Below, piece by piece: positions 1 through 14,100 of a stretch of 64,000 nt of DNA (the first letter of the stretch is position 1; each line of letters starts with the position of its first letter). This DNA comes from Lagopus muta (lineage: Eukaryota > Chordata > Aves > Galliformes > Phasianidae). The stretch lies in assembly GCF_023343835.1 (NCBI RefSeq), contig NC_064447.1:9134501-9198500 (forward strand). Direction: 5' to 3'. The notes under the pieces are model-generated. The model had not been told where the DNA came from. It was given only the letters and a program-made list of their open reading frames with translations, and did no database searches. Position numbers and translations under genes: made by a program.

Positions 1-3000
1 TGGATGTCCTGATTATCAATACGTTAGAACTACATCCCTAGAAACCTACTTCCTGCCCCGCGCTCTAAGAGATCAAAAAAATACCTGGAAGATCCCTTAT
101 TAGATGGTTACTCATCCACTTCTGAAATGCAGCCATTTCTTAGGTGGGATTCAGCACTTACCATGGAATTATAAACAAAAGTATGCTACAAAAAAAATTC
201 AGAAAGCTTTACTCACTGAAGTCACTGGGGGAAGATCTTGGTAGCAGAGTTCAATTAATCAAGATAGCATTTGTTTAGTAGAGATGTCAGAACTTGCGTG
301 AAAAATGAACCAGGTTTCCAAATGCTCTCAGTGGTGAAGTTGCAGGCTTGATATCTTATCTGCTAAACTTCTTTGTTTCTTCTCAAAATATTTCATAGCA
401 CAAAAAGTTTGGGGCTTTCTGCAAATCAGTAATCTGACCTGATTCAGTACCTGGGCTGAACTCTGCTGTGTGATAGCAAACAAACCGCAAAGAGCAAGGC
501 AAGAGGGAAATAAGATCCCTCGCTACTTTCCAAACTGATTTCATTAGGACCACAACAAATAGTCACACTGTGCAGGTCTTGGTCAAAAAAGTTGACTTCA
601 TTGCTCGTATTCTGCTACCTGCATGGTGCTGTTACAGCTAAGGAGGTATGGTAATGAGAGCAGAGCTGACAGCTACAAGGACACGGGGCAGCCTCTGAAC
701 AGCTCAAGCTGTGCTCTGACATGCACAGCTTCTGCAGTTCTCATTTAAGTTACATTCAGCTCTGTGTTCAAAAGAGCTCACTCATCTCAAGTATTTTGTT
801 ATTGTTGTTTCTACCTGTGTTACACTGCAACCCACAGTGCAAGTTCCGAGCATAAAAAGGGCTAGGACATCTGCACAGTGAACATGGCACTTTAGTGACA
901 TACCAAAAATAAGAAATGCCTTCTTGCTTAACACAGCAAATATCAAATAGGGTCCTTGGACTTCAAAGAAAGATGTAACCCGACATAAAGTAGATCTGTG
1001 GGACAGATTAAGATGAGGGATTTTATTACAGTTGAACAACCTGGGACCCAGGGCTGCGCAGTGCAAACACTTCACAATAGCCTCCCTCAAAGAGACTGCC
1101 ATCTAAATGCAAAACACAAGCAAAGGCCAGTGAAACTGCTATTTTTATCCCCATTTTGCAGAAGTTGAAGTGTGGCTACAGAAGATAAAAGTGATTTACC
1201 TGGAATTTAGCAAGAAGTTAGATTCTGCAGCCACACGCTCTGCCCACACGGGCCTCGTCTCATCTGTCTCACCTTTTACCCCACCTAAGAAGCATCACAT
1301 GAAGCACAGTCTCAGTATCCACTATTCACTCTACTGTGAGCTACATGTCAATGACAGAGGAAGCAGGGAAAGCCTGGCTTTGCCTGACCAAACTCTGTGG
1401 TTTTGTAAGAAAGTCCCCACCAAGCACCAGGACTTAAGTTAGAACTAAAGCTTGGTGTTCTGGATAAAACAGAAGCTCTGAGAGAACTCGTGAGATTGCT
1501 ACCTGGTGTCTACTGTGGGAAAGACAGTAATTCAACTCAGCTGTTCCCTTTCTTTCTGAGGGCTGGTCACAGCAGAAGTTATTTGCCCACAACTCATGCA
1601 ATTAGAGAAGAGGTATTGCACGTATTACAAAGTAACTGAAGTCACCAAAATCTCCACCCACAGACCCAGGAAAGAGACTGAAGCAGCTTGCTGTTCTAAA
1701 GAAGAGGAAGAAAGAAATGGGAAAGTCAACTAAACACACACTTTGTTGCCCTCTACTGTTCATATGGTTAATGTCAAAGCAAATTTTCTCTGTAGTTAAC
1801 ACTACAGACCTGAGAAGAATGCTGCAGTAACAGATGACGCAAGCTAAGATGCATGATGGTATGTAATATTTGGGAGAAAAAAATCTTGGGCTAGGAAGAG
1901 ACTTCTGCATTAGGAGTGCTCTAAAGAAAACCCAACAGCCTGCACAAGGACAAAGCATAGAGACAGAGGGCACCTTTCAGCAGCAAGCAATGAAACAAGG
2001 CCACAGTAAACAGGAGCAGAACTCAACAGGACTGAATGCCAGTGTCACTGCCTAGACAGTGCTGGATGCTGTGAGTCCATCAGTGCAATTTTCAGGGCTG
2101 GATTAGCCTTCACTAACCTTGACTATGAATCATTTGTGCATTGATACAAACACCTGAGCTGGCAAGAAAGTAGCATGGTGCTACTATTCCCAAAAGGGAA
2201 TATATCCCTTCCTCCCAGTGTGTGCCAACACAGGCCAGAACTCCAGCTGAATTCAGTGCTGACAGTCCTGTCTGTTTTAGCTGATGGCTACCTTATGTGC
2301 TACAGGTTTTGCTTTCCTTCTTTTACCTCCATTCTTCTATTAGCCTTAAAAAGGAGTTGACTTCACACAATCTTACTGGCAGTTTCTACTGAAGTGCTTA
2401 TTCCTGACTATACAAAATACTGAGCAGTTCCTCTCCATCACTCAGACAAAAAGCCTGAACTGCCATTCATAGAATGGGGGAAAAAAAACAACCAAAAGAT
2501 AATGCTGAAAGAGAGGGGAGCAAGAGGGAGAGCAAACCCCTTACCCTCTCCAAGCAAAACTGCAACAGGAAGAAATAACACCCACAACCTGCAGCAGGCT
2601 GCAGAGACCTGCACTCAAAGGCACTCCAGAGAATCTTAATGCAAGTTGGAGACTGCATACACCCAACACACTGCAAGGGAACAGCTAATCCCTGAACAAA
2701 TGTTGAAGGCACAGCATTGCTTCCGTCAACATCTGCACTTGCCACTTGCTCAAGCAAATCTGCTTCCCATTCATGAAGACAATCCCCTTGTGGCTCCCTG
2801 CTCTTCGCTTTTAGAGGAAAGAGATGTCAGTTATGAATGGGAACCAGTCCATGAAAACATCAAGTCCTTTGTGAAGCTGAAGGATTATCTAGGTGCCAGT
2901 TACATAGCAGCATTGACCGAGCAAGGTCCCACAACCTCTCCTTAAGCACCACCTGCACTTTTCTTGCCAAGGGTTCCTCATACTGATAGGAAGCAGCTTC

Positions 3001-6000
3001 CCCTCACTGTCTCTGCATGGCCGTGGAGTGAATTTGCAGTTAAAAGACTTCGCCCTCCAGTGGATGACACCCTCAACTGCCATCTTGCTAAAATGCAGCA
3101 AGATTTAAGCTACTACAACTGCAATGCTACCGTCGTTGCTGCTAGAAGCACATCACAAAAACTATCCTACTGGTCCCCAGATAAAAAAACAAAAAAAAAC
3201 AAAAAAAACAAAACACCTCCAAATAAACAGGCGAGGACCTGGTCTGCAAAATCACTGCTATTTTTTATAGCTTCATGGTTTGAAGAGAATTGCCTGAACT
3301 CAGAAGCACAACAGAAAAGAATCAGCTGCAGCCCCACCTCAGCCAATCAATACACACTTCAGCAGAGCAGTCAAACACAGCAGAAGGTTAGACATACCAC
3401 TACACTGTGATACCTCCTCCTAAGACTTCAAGGGAAGCTAGGAATAAACTCAGTTGCTTTATTATTTTCACATTGACAGGAAATATGATTTGAATACAGT
3501 TATTTTTAAAACTAGGTTTAATCAAGTGCATTTAGAATTTACATTTTTCCCCTTCTTTTTATGTACACAAACCTTCAATAGAAATTCCATACATACAAAT
3601 AAAACAATGAATGTGTTATAAACGAGCAGCAAAACATCCTCCCTTGGACAGGCAAGTTCACAGAGATTTTATGTCTGAGAAACAGTAAGTCAGAGCTCTT
3701 CTGCAAAGCCACAAATATGAGAGAACAGAGCGTAAGCATAAATTTTAACCAAATGGCCATTTAGCAAAGTTACAAACTGCCCTAATAACATCCTGGCAGT
3801 CAGAGCTTGTGCCCTCATTGTATGGACTCACCCACTGAAAATGATGGCTTCAGCTTTAAGGCAATTCCTCCTCTGCACCACTGTCAGAACAAAGCAGTAC
3901 CTGCTGGCAGAAGGAGCTTTTCCTTGCGCAACACAAGGAGACAAAGGTTCTGTGTTGCCACAGCCACTCTCTGATTTTGAGAGGGATACACAATTTTTTA
4001 ATCTTTTTTCCTCTCCACACTGTTAAGACATGGACAGAAGCACCAGCCCTCCTCCGTATCACCAGCTGCTGGCCAGCACAAGGAACAGCAGGTCCAAGGA
4101 CTTACCAGCAAAGCACACTTGGCACAGTTCTCTGGCCTAGCTCATATTTAGTATTAATATGAAATGGGACAAGGCAGTTGCTTTACCAACCTGCTCATTT
4201 ACGCTGATGCAAATCAGTGAGAAATCTCATAATCTCATAGTGGGCAACAGAACTGTCACAGAGCAGTGGAGGGCAAATTAGAAAAGAAGAATAGCAAGTT
4301 TCTTCTTCTGCACAACCAAGTGCAGAAGAAAATGCCTGTCAACACCCCAGGTGCTAGAACTGTGACAGAACTGGGCAACTTAAGCCATGCCTGACAAGGA
4401 GAAGGGTACTTTTTCTTTCTACATCCTTTTTCTTGGTCTTCACCCCACCAGTGGCCATGTATTTGGGGAATTTTGTTTGTTGCTTTTTATTTTTATAAAC
4501 AAAAAACAAGAATTAAGGGCTGAATTTATTTATTCTAAGGACATCAACATGCCAACAGGGAAACTTTCTGAGCACTTTTAATAGCCCACACAACACCATG
4601 AGGTAGGAAGTCAGACTGCATACTTCATACAACACTTACCAGTTTTGCTGGTTTTGAGTTTAGGAGCATTGATAAATAGAACTTCCCAGAATAACCAGTC
4701 CATAAAAATTTGTGTCTCACTGTTTTAACAGCTCCGACTTGAAAAGGCTTCAGTACACCATAAAACATTCAAACGTATTTCCAAAGTTCTGATTGCTTTT
4801 CTAAACAGTAAGGAGCTCCACACGTGAAGGTTTGGGGATCAAAGTTCTCAGATACAGGCTATCATCACCCTAGTACTGTTATAAAAGTACTATCACCATT
4901 TCCACGAACCTCTCACTCTATCAAAAGCAGATTTACAAACCCACTGTAGTGCACAAAATAAGGAAGCTTACTAAAACACACAAGGAAAAGCTCAGCAGGA
5001 AGTACAGAAGGAAAAGCTCCCTATTATCACAATTTGTGCAAACTCCTGCAAACTTTCCCAGACAAAAATGCAACAAGGGCATAATATCACTACATACTTT
5101 AAGAGTTTGAAAGTATTTAGACTTCTTTGTGTGTGTGGCTTTAAAGAGAAATGCATTTATACTCATTAAATCATTTATGCTGCTATTTCACTTGAAACTG
5201 AAATTCACACTTATGTATCAGTAACACTGATGCCATATTGCTGACAAAGAGAAAATGCCAATGGAACAGACCAGTTTTACAGAGGGAATCCTTTGAGTCT
5301 TCTGTGCAATAATTCTATCTAAAGCTGACATCAGTCTTAAGGAAGACTCAAATACTGTAAGGGTATTTAAAGCTCTTTTGTTCCAGAGAGATTTTTATCC
5401 AGGTAAAAACACCAAAATATCAACCAAATCAGTAAGTAACAATCATGAATTTCAAAACACAAGCAATGCCTCAGAAACACTGTATGCTAAATCTGAATAT
5501 GCTTCATTACAGATATCAGCCTCAGAACATTACAGCGATCTTCACAATTGACAAAAATTCATAGCAGAGATGAAAAGTTATCACTTTTAAAAGCAAACAG
5601 CTCAGCAGAACTTGTCATACTGCTTCTGGATTGAAAGAAAAAGAGGAATCAATTTAAAACATCTGAATTTAAACCAGCTGAAACTTCATGATAATTATTT
5701 TGGTCCTGTTCTAGTCTCCTTTTTCTATGATACCCTCTTACATGCTAAACTGAAACACAAAAATAAAATGAGAAATCAAGTTTCCATGATTTTAGCATTT
5801 AAATTAAACATACCTGATTTCAGGTCTTTTAGCAAGTCTAACAAGCAACAGAGATCTCAAAAAAAGTTTAAGGGATATAGACAGCAGGAATTTGCCCTAT
5901 CAGAACAAAAGAAGTTAAAATGACAGTGAAATTTCTAACACATCAGGACAGTAACTGCAAACAAGCATGAAATGTCACAGGGCAGCTCTCTACAACTGCG

Positions 6001-6200
6001 TGCAAGTAACAGGAATTCAAGTCAAAGATACAAGCAAATGCCCCTATAATAAGGAAATGTAATGAAAAAGTATCCACAAGTTTGTCAAGTAACTCAGTTT
6101 AACACATTTCTGGCAATTTCTGTGCCACCTGTAAGGCCTCAGTTCCTCAGACAATGCATTTGATATGACCATTTATCAAGGTTAGCATAAGATGTTCAAA
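1..6200. other. AT-rich non-coding region downstream of GFER
   Basis: I see no gene here. Open frames on both strands are short, lack recognisable domains and have no consistent splice structure. Several AATAAA-like hexamers occur on both strands (for example near 3459 on the minus strand and 3597 on the plus strand), so parts could be alternative long 3' UTR of GFER or of a gene outside the window. In human the neighbour on this side is SYNGR3, but no SYNGR3-like sequence is visible. Confidence 0.5.
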
Positions 6201-6224
6201 TTGGCTTTCAGAATTGGTTCCACC

Positions 6225-6230
6225 TTTATT
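6225..6230 (-). terminator. GFER: Polyadenylation signal of GFER
   Basis: A canonical AATAAA on the minus strand lies about 117 bases after the GFER stop codon. It would give a short 3' UTR ending near 6205. Longer isoforms using hexamers further down cannot be excluded. Confidence 0.55.
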
Positions 6231-6346
6231 TCCACAAGTTATCTCAGCCATGCACACACACGCTCACACATATTTACTTGCCCATCTCTACATGTGACTC
6301 AACACCAGAGAGAATCTGTTGGATTTCCAAAGCAGACCCCTATGAA

Positions 6347-8007
6347 TTAATCACAACTACCATCTTTCCAACCATCTCGCCAGCGCTCATCCACACGAGA
6401 GCAGTCAAATTCAGATTTGCCCAGTTTCCTGTTCACTTCATTGTGAAGAACGCATAACCACTGGGAGAAGTTATTTCTGTTGCTAGTATCAGGCTGATTT
6501 GTTCGCAATCTGCAAACAGGGAAGAGGAAACAAGTGTTACTGCTTTAGTCACCAATCTCAATACCCAAATCAGGCACGTAGCATGCAGACAGCTAGTTTC
6601 CATTTCTGTTACCATGAGAGGAACACAAAATGGACCCCAGGACAGAGCATACTGTAATCCTCAGAGGCTGAATCTCCACAGTAAAATGCCAGTGATCACA
6701 ACTAACCTGGTTTCATTCAGCTCCTAGTCTTGTCAATTGTAAAAGGCAGAGGCAGCAAAAGGCTTAGCTGTGATAATCAGCAAGAATTATCTGTGGTCAT
6801 CAATACACTGATTTTTTTTAAGGATTCTTAGCATAGCAATACACGAAAAACATTAGGCAGGTTTTTTGCCACGTGATACTTGATAATTTTGTTTCAAGTG
6901 TTTTTTTCATGTTCATTATCCAAAAAAAAAAAAAAAAAAAATTCAAATTTTTGAGAAACACGTTGATGGTGACAGGGGCAGAAAACTACCACATACCACA
7001 GCTCGTTTCAAGTATTTGCCTCCCCTGCTGTGAGGTTGTGGCTATTCTGAAATATAAGCACGCTTGCCTACCAAACCCTGAATCATTTCAAGTCCAGGTT
7101 GCGTGCAAGTCTAGTCTGAACCAGCAGGCCATAAACTGCCTCAGGGAGGCCTTGGAGGCAGCACTACTTAACCAGCAGCACTATTAAAGGTATTTGTTTT
7201 CTGAATAAGTCTTTCTTTGATCTATGCAGCAGAAGAAACCAGTTCAGTTGTCTATAAACCCCAACAGCAGGAAGAGCAAAGATATGCAAATACCCACGGC
7301 AGGCCAGTACTCCAGGCCCCTTCAGCAATAACAAAACAAAACAAAAAACCAACAGAAGAAACCGATGAGGCAACCCACCTTTCCCTCAGATCCTCAGCGC
7401 AGTGCTCACACGGGTAGAACTTGGAGAAGAGGTGGATGAAGTCCCTCATCTCCTGCTGCTGGGTGCCCGAGGGGCGCTCAGGGTAGTAGGCCGCCATGGT
7501 GTGCAGGAAGGCCCAGGTGCTGCGGCCCAGCTGCTCGCTGTCCAGGGGGCAGTTGGGGGGCGGCTCCTTCTCCTCCACCGCTGCCTGAGGGAGGGGAGGG
7601 AGAGAGCTGTGGGGGCAGCGGAGGAAAGCATCGCGGTGAAGGGATGGCAACGGAGCCCAGAGCCACAAGCACGACGGGGAGAAAATGGGAGCTCCCTGGC
7701 ACCCCCGGGGAGGGGGAAGCGGGAGGGCGCGGCCCCACAGCGCTGGGGGCGGGGGGGAAGCCCGCTCCTCGTCACGACCCCGGCCCACATCCCGCCTTAC
7801 CACGCCGCTCGCCGTCGCCTGCTTCCTCTGCTCGCGGAGCCAGCTCTTGAAATCCGTACAGGCCCTGCAAGGCTTCTTAGGTTGCTCCTCCGCTCCGGAG
7901 CCGGCAGCCCCGGGAGGGACAGTGAAATGAAAAGCAAAAGGGCCGCCTTCAGTGCCGGGGAACGTCGAGGCGCCGCGGCCAGGCCGGCCCTCACTGGGCG
8001 CCGCCAT
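6347..8007 (-). CDS. GFER: FAD-linked sulfhydryl oxidase ALR (Erv1 homologue)
   Basis: Three coding exons, complement(7801..8007, 7379..7584, 6347..6509), join in phase to a 191-residue protein; human is 205. The enzyme oxidises thiols in the mitochondrial intermembrane space, re-oxidises MIA40 and passes electrons to cytochrome c. Visible motifs are the shuttle pair CRAC (Cys47, Cys50), the FAD-proximal active site CEHC (Cys128, Cys131), the structural CX16C pair (Cys157, Cys174) and the conserved C-terminus [13 protein letters not shown]. The start is chosen because MAAP matches the human N-terminus; an in-frame ATG six codons upstream (MHRGAK) is less likely. The extra human cysteine just after the active-site helix is arginine here, but it is not part of the conserved CX16C pair. 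A stretch of about 20 A sits in intron 2. Confidence 0.95.
6922..6941. repeat. Poly(A) tract in GFER intron 2
   Basis: A run of 20 consecutive A on the plus strand inside the large second intron. No recognisable retroelement body is attached, so it is recorded as a simple repeat. Confidence 0.8.
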
Positions 8008-8110
8008 CTTGGCGCCGCGGTGCACTGTGGGCCGGAGGCGGCCGCGTCCTTTGGCAGCGCGGGGCTGTGACTGCCCGGCCCTGGGAGGGCGGTTTGGGTC
8101 TAAAAGTCAT
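7430..8110 (-). promoter_or_regulatory. GFER: CpG-rich GFER promoter and first exon, YY1 motif over the start codon
   Basis: GC- and CpG-rich block covering exons 1-2 and the upstream flank. No TATA box is seen. At 8002-8012 the sequence CGCCATCTTGG (minus strand CCAAGATGGCG) is a YY1-type site whose ATG is the GFER start codon. This is typical of housekeeping mitochondrial genes with very short 5' UTRs. The exact transcription start is not resolved. Confidence 0.6.
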
Positions 8111-11100
8111 GGAAGTGCCCCTCAAGATTTTGAAGGGGGTTTTGAGGATGTGAAGTGAGAGGGTTGCTCTTTTCTTTCTGTTTGGTTCAGTGCTGTTGTG
8201 CCCTCAGAGGGGTTTCCAGGCTGTAGGATGGATATCCCACCGTGAGCTCTAGAACACAGTTTGCACCCCTTTCCACTTTTCACCTCTCCATGTCCCGCAG
8301 GCCAAGTGAAAGACAGCATTCTCTTTAATACATGAGTGGCTGGGATGAAGGTGGGCCAAAACAGCATCTTAGGATGATTTAAATCATCAGTTTGTGTAGG
8401 ATTTTTGACACACAGCCCAGTTCCCATTCAGACAGCACCATCCTCCCATGTCCCTGCACATCTCCACACGCTGTTCCTTCCTGGATGTTCTATAGCTACT
8501 TGAAATGCACCCTGAGTCTTTTCTCTGATGTTAAATTAAGTGCTGTTCTGTTGCAGATTCTGCAGAGACACAATTTGCATGAAAGGGGCTGGAAAAGTAC
8601 CGCTCATTTTCAGCTCTTACATTCTGATATATTTAACCCAGTGTGGTGAAACATTTTTGGTAGATAACGCATCAAAGAAAATGCTTCAAAGATTTGCCCT
8701 TAGAAAAGATTTCAAAACTTAGTGTACTCTGCATGGGAATGGCCCATGTGTTTTCCGGTCCACACAGCATTGATGATCTCTGTCCTCAGGCCTGGCTCTG
8801 TTATTCATATTTGCAATTTCATGAAAACATTTTGTTGCAGTCATTCACAAGGGAAGGAGAAGAAACATGAGCAACTGCAGCTACTGGCTTTGTCTGAAGT
8901 CGTAGACAGCCATAAATACAAAAATATCTCATGTATGAAAGGGACAACCTAGTAAAGGAAAATATATTCTTTATATTTGTTTTCCTGCCCACCAGTAAAT
9001 ATTTAAGTGATGCTGATGACCTCGTGCTTTTTTTCAAATTCTGAAAAAAAGAGTATGCTGGTATACAGAAGAGACATCATGGGAATTTCCTGCAGCTCCT
9101 TACTGCTCAGCCTTCTGACAATTACATAGTTGCAGAGATGCTTGTAAGTCAAAGCGGTGTCCTTGATTGACTGTTAATAGTCTGTTTGCTTTCTTGTTAG
9201 TGATTACATTTATGTAGTCAGTTAAATTATAAGCAAGATTGATTTTTATTTGAAAGCAAATAGTTCATAAACTCAGAGAAAGCTGTCGCCTAATGTGCGA
9301 TCTGTGCTCAGTGTTGTTCTCCCTGCCCCTTTTCTGGTCAGAGGGAGAAGAAGAACAGAAACACTGGAAACATTGCAATGCTCACATACAAATAATAGCG
9401 AGGAAATCCACTTTCCTGTCTCTGACTGAATCTAAGTGCAGTCTGACTGTCTCCTGCAGTGGGGATGAAGCATACTTGTACTGCCCAGGTGAGGCTTCCT
9501 CAGCCCCAGTCTGGGCACGCAGTAACCTGCAGCAGGCTCTGCTAACAACACACCTATATCTTGCTTAATGTAATTGTATCTGGAAGACAGGGCTCACCAA
9601 AGCTTACTGGATAGGTACATCTTCCGAACAGTCGCTCAGTAGCTGGAATAGGGGATGTAATGACGCTAATTACCAGGAAGCATTGGTAAACTCTGTTCTG
9701 GAGAAAAAGTGAAGGGTGTGTTTGTATTTCTGAGAGGAAGACTGCTGTTTGATGTTCTGCTCTTATCTTGGCATTCACTAAATTAGCTCACAAGCTGGCA
9801 GGTGACAGCGAGTGCAAAGGGAAGGAAGCAGAAGTGGGGCAGTAGTGGGAGTTGAGCTGTGCGTGAGGCCAGGCACGTATTCTGCTGCTCACCCTCTGGC
9901 CAGCTGGATTGGGCACTTCCAAGTCCCACACAGGAGTGGGGGCTGAAAGCAGCAGCAAGGCAGGAGGGAAGAGAGGAGGAAGGGAGACGCCAAGGAAGCA
10001 GCTCTTCTCACTGCAGTTGGGCCCCCAGCTACAGCAGAGTGCGTGTGCATTCAGCTATGGTTACGTTGACAGAAAACCTGCTAATTTTCACAGGTAATTG
10101 GTGCAACTAACAGAGAGAGGACACAACTCTTGCTGCTACCCTTATGGCCCGCTTTCTAGGATGCAAAGGATATGGAAAGGTAATACTCAGTCCAGGCTGC
10201 CTTTTGGCATGTAATTGTCTCTGTAACTAGATTTTGAGCAGAGAATAGGGAATGATACTTGCAGAGACTTTTGCTTCACTTTGGAACCTAAACATCACTG
10301 ACTTTTCATGAATGTATTTTAAGTGCTTTAGAGAATTTTCACAGAATCCCAGACTGGTTGAGGCTGGAGGCATCTCCGGGTCCCTCTGGTCCCACCCTGC
10401 TCCAGAGCAGATGCCCAGCATCACATCCAGGTGGGACTGGACAAGTCTAGAGGGGAGATCCCACAATCTCTCAGGGCATCCCCATGCCTCTCAGGACTTA
10501 CCCTATATCTCTCAGGACTGTCACTGCATTTTTGGGATGGTTGTGTAGATACTTCCAGTTGACTATAACAGTTACTCTGCCAGGAAGTTGACACCTGTGC
10601 TCAGGTCAGAATGTGAGCCACAAGTCCAACTAATTAGAAAGACAACATTAAGAATTAGTCATGCAGTTTGCTGAGAACTCACAGTGAACTAGGAAATGGC
10701 AGCTGAAAAACACAGTGTATATTTCTAGGTATATGATTCATATATACTGAACAGCTTTATCCAACAAACACATTGCTTGCAGAGTTTCACAAGACACGAA
10801 CCTGTCTCCTGTTATCAGGAAGGAGTTCGCTGCCATACCTCACACCTCACTGCCAGAGACATCAGACCCTGACCACATCTGTCCTGGAATACTGAGATCT
10901 GTTCAGAAGTGCACTGTATGGGATCAGTGCTGGTGGGGGTTCAGCCTTCTTCCTCACCCTTCTGCAGCTCTCCCTGACTTTTGCATGGTTCCTTTCTCCA
11001 GAAGTAGGTCAAAGCAAGTAGACAGCAGTAAATCTTAACAGGTGGTGGAGGAAGAGATTTTCCTCATATAACAATTCTGATGAAAGCGTGTTGACTTTTT

Positions 11101-14100
11101 AGGGATTAACACCACAAAGCAACAGTTTGCTTTCTAGTAGACTCTCCTCTACACTGCATTGTTGAGTGAGGATTAAGCATTAATTTCTCTGCTTTATGAA
11201 AGGAAATAGGAACACAAACATGTAGTCTTCACTCTGAAATAAAGGTGCGTTTTTAAGTTGGACTCCCAGAGCTTGAGGAAACTCCAGAGAGATAAGTAAG
11301 ACACTTTGCATGTTCTGCTTGTTGGTGGTGGGGAATGAGGAAAGGATAACAGAAGAATTAGCATTTCTCTGACTAATCTGCAAGGAATACAATGGTTTTG
11401 TCTGTGACCAGATTTTACCACACTTAGTGTGAAGCAAGAATAGATTTTACCTGCTTGAAAAGAGTATTTCTGCACATTGGCTAATCTTTGCTTGGTTTCC
11501 ATTGGGTTGTGCTTCTGAGGATCCCCACAGGGTTCCTGAGGTTCCATCCCACCCTGCCGTGGGTCTCAGCACAAACACACTGTGCTCTTACCACAAAAAG
11601 CGTTCATCAAACACCTCTTGTTTCTTTGCTCTAGGAAATGATGCAGGAAACTTTCTCTTGTCACAGGCTTAAGTTTCATTCTTATCCTTCCTGGAAGCTT
11701 TATTCTTGAATCACGTTTTTGCCCTTTGTATGACCTTAGGAAAACACACAGCTTTTACAAAGGAGCTATGGTTGCAACAGGTGCTTTGTAAATGTCCTTT
11801 TAGTATTTTATGGGTTCTAAGCACACCAGATGAGGAAGGCGGCTTTCCCTCTGCCCTGGGCAGCTGTGTGTGGAGGGCATTTAAGGGAAAACCAACAAAT
11901 CTGCTCTGTGCTTTCACCCTCAGTGGTGGCTGTGAGGTCTGGGGGTTGCCATGCTGCAATGGTTTTTACCAACTGGGGCTGGGATTGTGCTGCCAGTGGC
12001 CTGAGAGTGGTCTGGACCCCAGAGCATGGAGACAACGATGGGGATGTTCCTTGCACCTGCCCATGGCAGATCAGCCTGCACCGTGGGCAATTTGCTGTGA
12101 TTCAAATGAAAACTCCACCGCTGGATATTGCAGAATGCATTTTTGGTGCTGGGCAGACTCTGCAAGTTCATCACCTAGACAGAGAGGTCCTGCAGCCCCA
12201 CTGCATCAGGCTCCAGTTGTTACACGCATGAGGTCATTATCACAGCTCTTCTTGCTCAGTCCCTCACTGATTATCATTAAGGAAATCTTTCATGAGGGAG
12301 TGAAGCCACTGCTGAAGTTCAGCCCTGGGGATTGCCATGTCCTGAATTGGATTCAGCTGCATGCTGAAAAATGCCTCATTCTGTGCAGCAGCTGCAGGAG
12401 TTAGGAAGAAATCAAATACCTTCTTCTGGATTAAGTACTGTAAAATCTCTCAACCCAGGCTTTGTGATTATTGGACTTCTTATTGTTTATGAAGTGAAGG
12501 ATATTACTGTCAACTCTGGTGTTTGATTTTTTTCCCTTTTAATCAGTGTCTGTTTATCTATTTAATAGAAGTCTAAAACCTCTTTGTACTCTTAAAATCA
12601 GCTTTTAGCAGCTGGCCTTTTCATTAGAGGTGCTGATAGGTTATGTGCTATCACATAAGGTGACCTCCAAGAACAGCAAAGGGCAGGTTTTGATCCTGAA
12701 GGTGATGGGGGAGAAGTCTGAGCTCTCATACCAGCATCACTCCCAGCAAATGCCCCCCTCTGCCTTGCCCATGGTACAGCACCTTCCTTCTGCTCTCTGT
12801 CTTGCAGCTACAGGAGTTCAAGTGTGCTCTGAGGACTTTTTCTCTCTGCCTTTCCCTAGAGTTTGCAGGGGATCACTGAGTCCAGCAGTTCCTACCGTGT
12901 TGGACATAAAAAGATAAATGCATGAGTTCAGGTCTCAGCTTGAGCAGCTCAGACCCAATCCTATGTGTAGAAGAGGATGTTTGTAACACGGGTTTGTTTT
13001 TTTTTTCATCCTTGTGTATTTGAGATGACCACTGCTTGTTGGGGTTTAAAAGAGGCTGTTGCAAGGCTCGAGTTCCGGCTCTTGTGGATGTAGGATTGGT
13101 TCAGATGTTTCTCTCACTCTGTCTGTTTGCCCTCCAGTTCAATACACCAATTAAAAGTTATTCCTGGTTCATATGAAATGAAAAGAAAATCCCTTGGTGT
13201 CTATTTCATATGGACATTTTACACATGGAAAGTTGTTTTTGCTATTGAAATATGGCAGGGAAAGCTTCTGGGCCTTTGTGCAGCCCTGCAGCAGCACCAA
13301 ATGAGCTCTGCTCAGTTATCAGACTGCAGGCTTTTAGAGGCAGCTGCTCTGCTATTGCTCTCATGCTCAGGCAGAGGCAGAGGTAATTGTGGAGAAAAAT
13401 CCAGGTTTTGCTGCTTTCTCAAAGCTGGACAGTCCCCTGCTATGTATTACCTGCTATTTGATGATCTCTTTTGTACCCCATAAAACAATCAAAGACAAAT
13501 TAATTGCTGTATCTCAAAAACTGCGTAAATATACACTGATGATGCAATGACAGCTCCTGATACTTGGAGTCAAATGCTCTCCTTCCTGGCAGTCATTTCT
13601 GACTGCTGTTAATAGTTACACACCTGCAGGTACTGATTCTGGGCAGGGTGGTGTGGAAGTAGCAGGAGACGCAGTAAGCACAACACAGTGTTGAGGAGAT
13701 GTGTGCCCAAATGAGCCCACGCAGAAGTGGAGTTAATAGATTCTTTTGGATCGTTCTCCATCTGCCCCTGCAGGCGTGACACTGACCTGCCATGGTTTTG
13801 GAGTGATTTGAGGGTGCTCTAGGAGCAGTACCACAGGCATCAGTTTTGCTCATGCTTTGCTTTGAGATTCCTGTCACCAAGCAGTCTATCTCAGAACATC
13901 AGCTCTCCATGCAGTGGGGTGGATTGCCAGCCCCAGGTGATCCTAAGCCTCCATGTAGTCTCAGCCTTATGTTGTGGCGCTGAGTGATGCTTTCTGTATC
14001 TCGCTTCTGCTTTACAGCCGCCCCTCTACATGATTGCACTGAGAGCTTTGAAATGTGGCAAAGCTTTTGGAATTGTCAAACACAAGGCCATTACCTACTC

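Noticed and set aside
6501-6509. Apparent loss of a cysteine in GFER after the active-site helix
   Set aside because: The human cysteine there is not in the conserved CX16C structural pair; that pair (157 and 174) is intact here.
7402-8070. 222-codon plus-strand frame at the GFER promoter
   Set aside because: It is the antisense shadow of GFER exons in CpG-rich DNA; the minus strand encodes the recognised protein.
11706-12404. 232-codon plus-strand frame in the GFER-NOXO1 gap
   Set aside because: No domain, low-complexity composition of chance frames, no splice or promoter context, and overlapping frames of similar size on the other strand.
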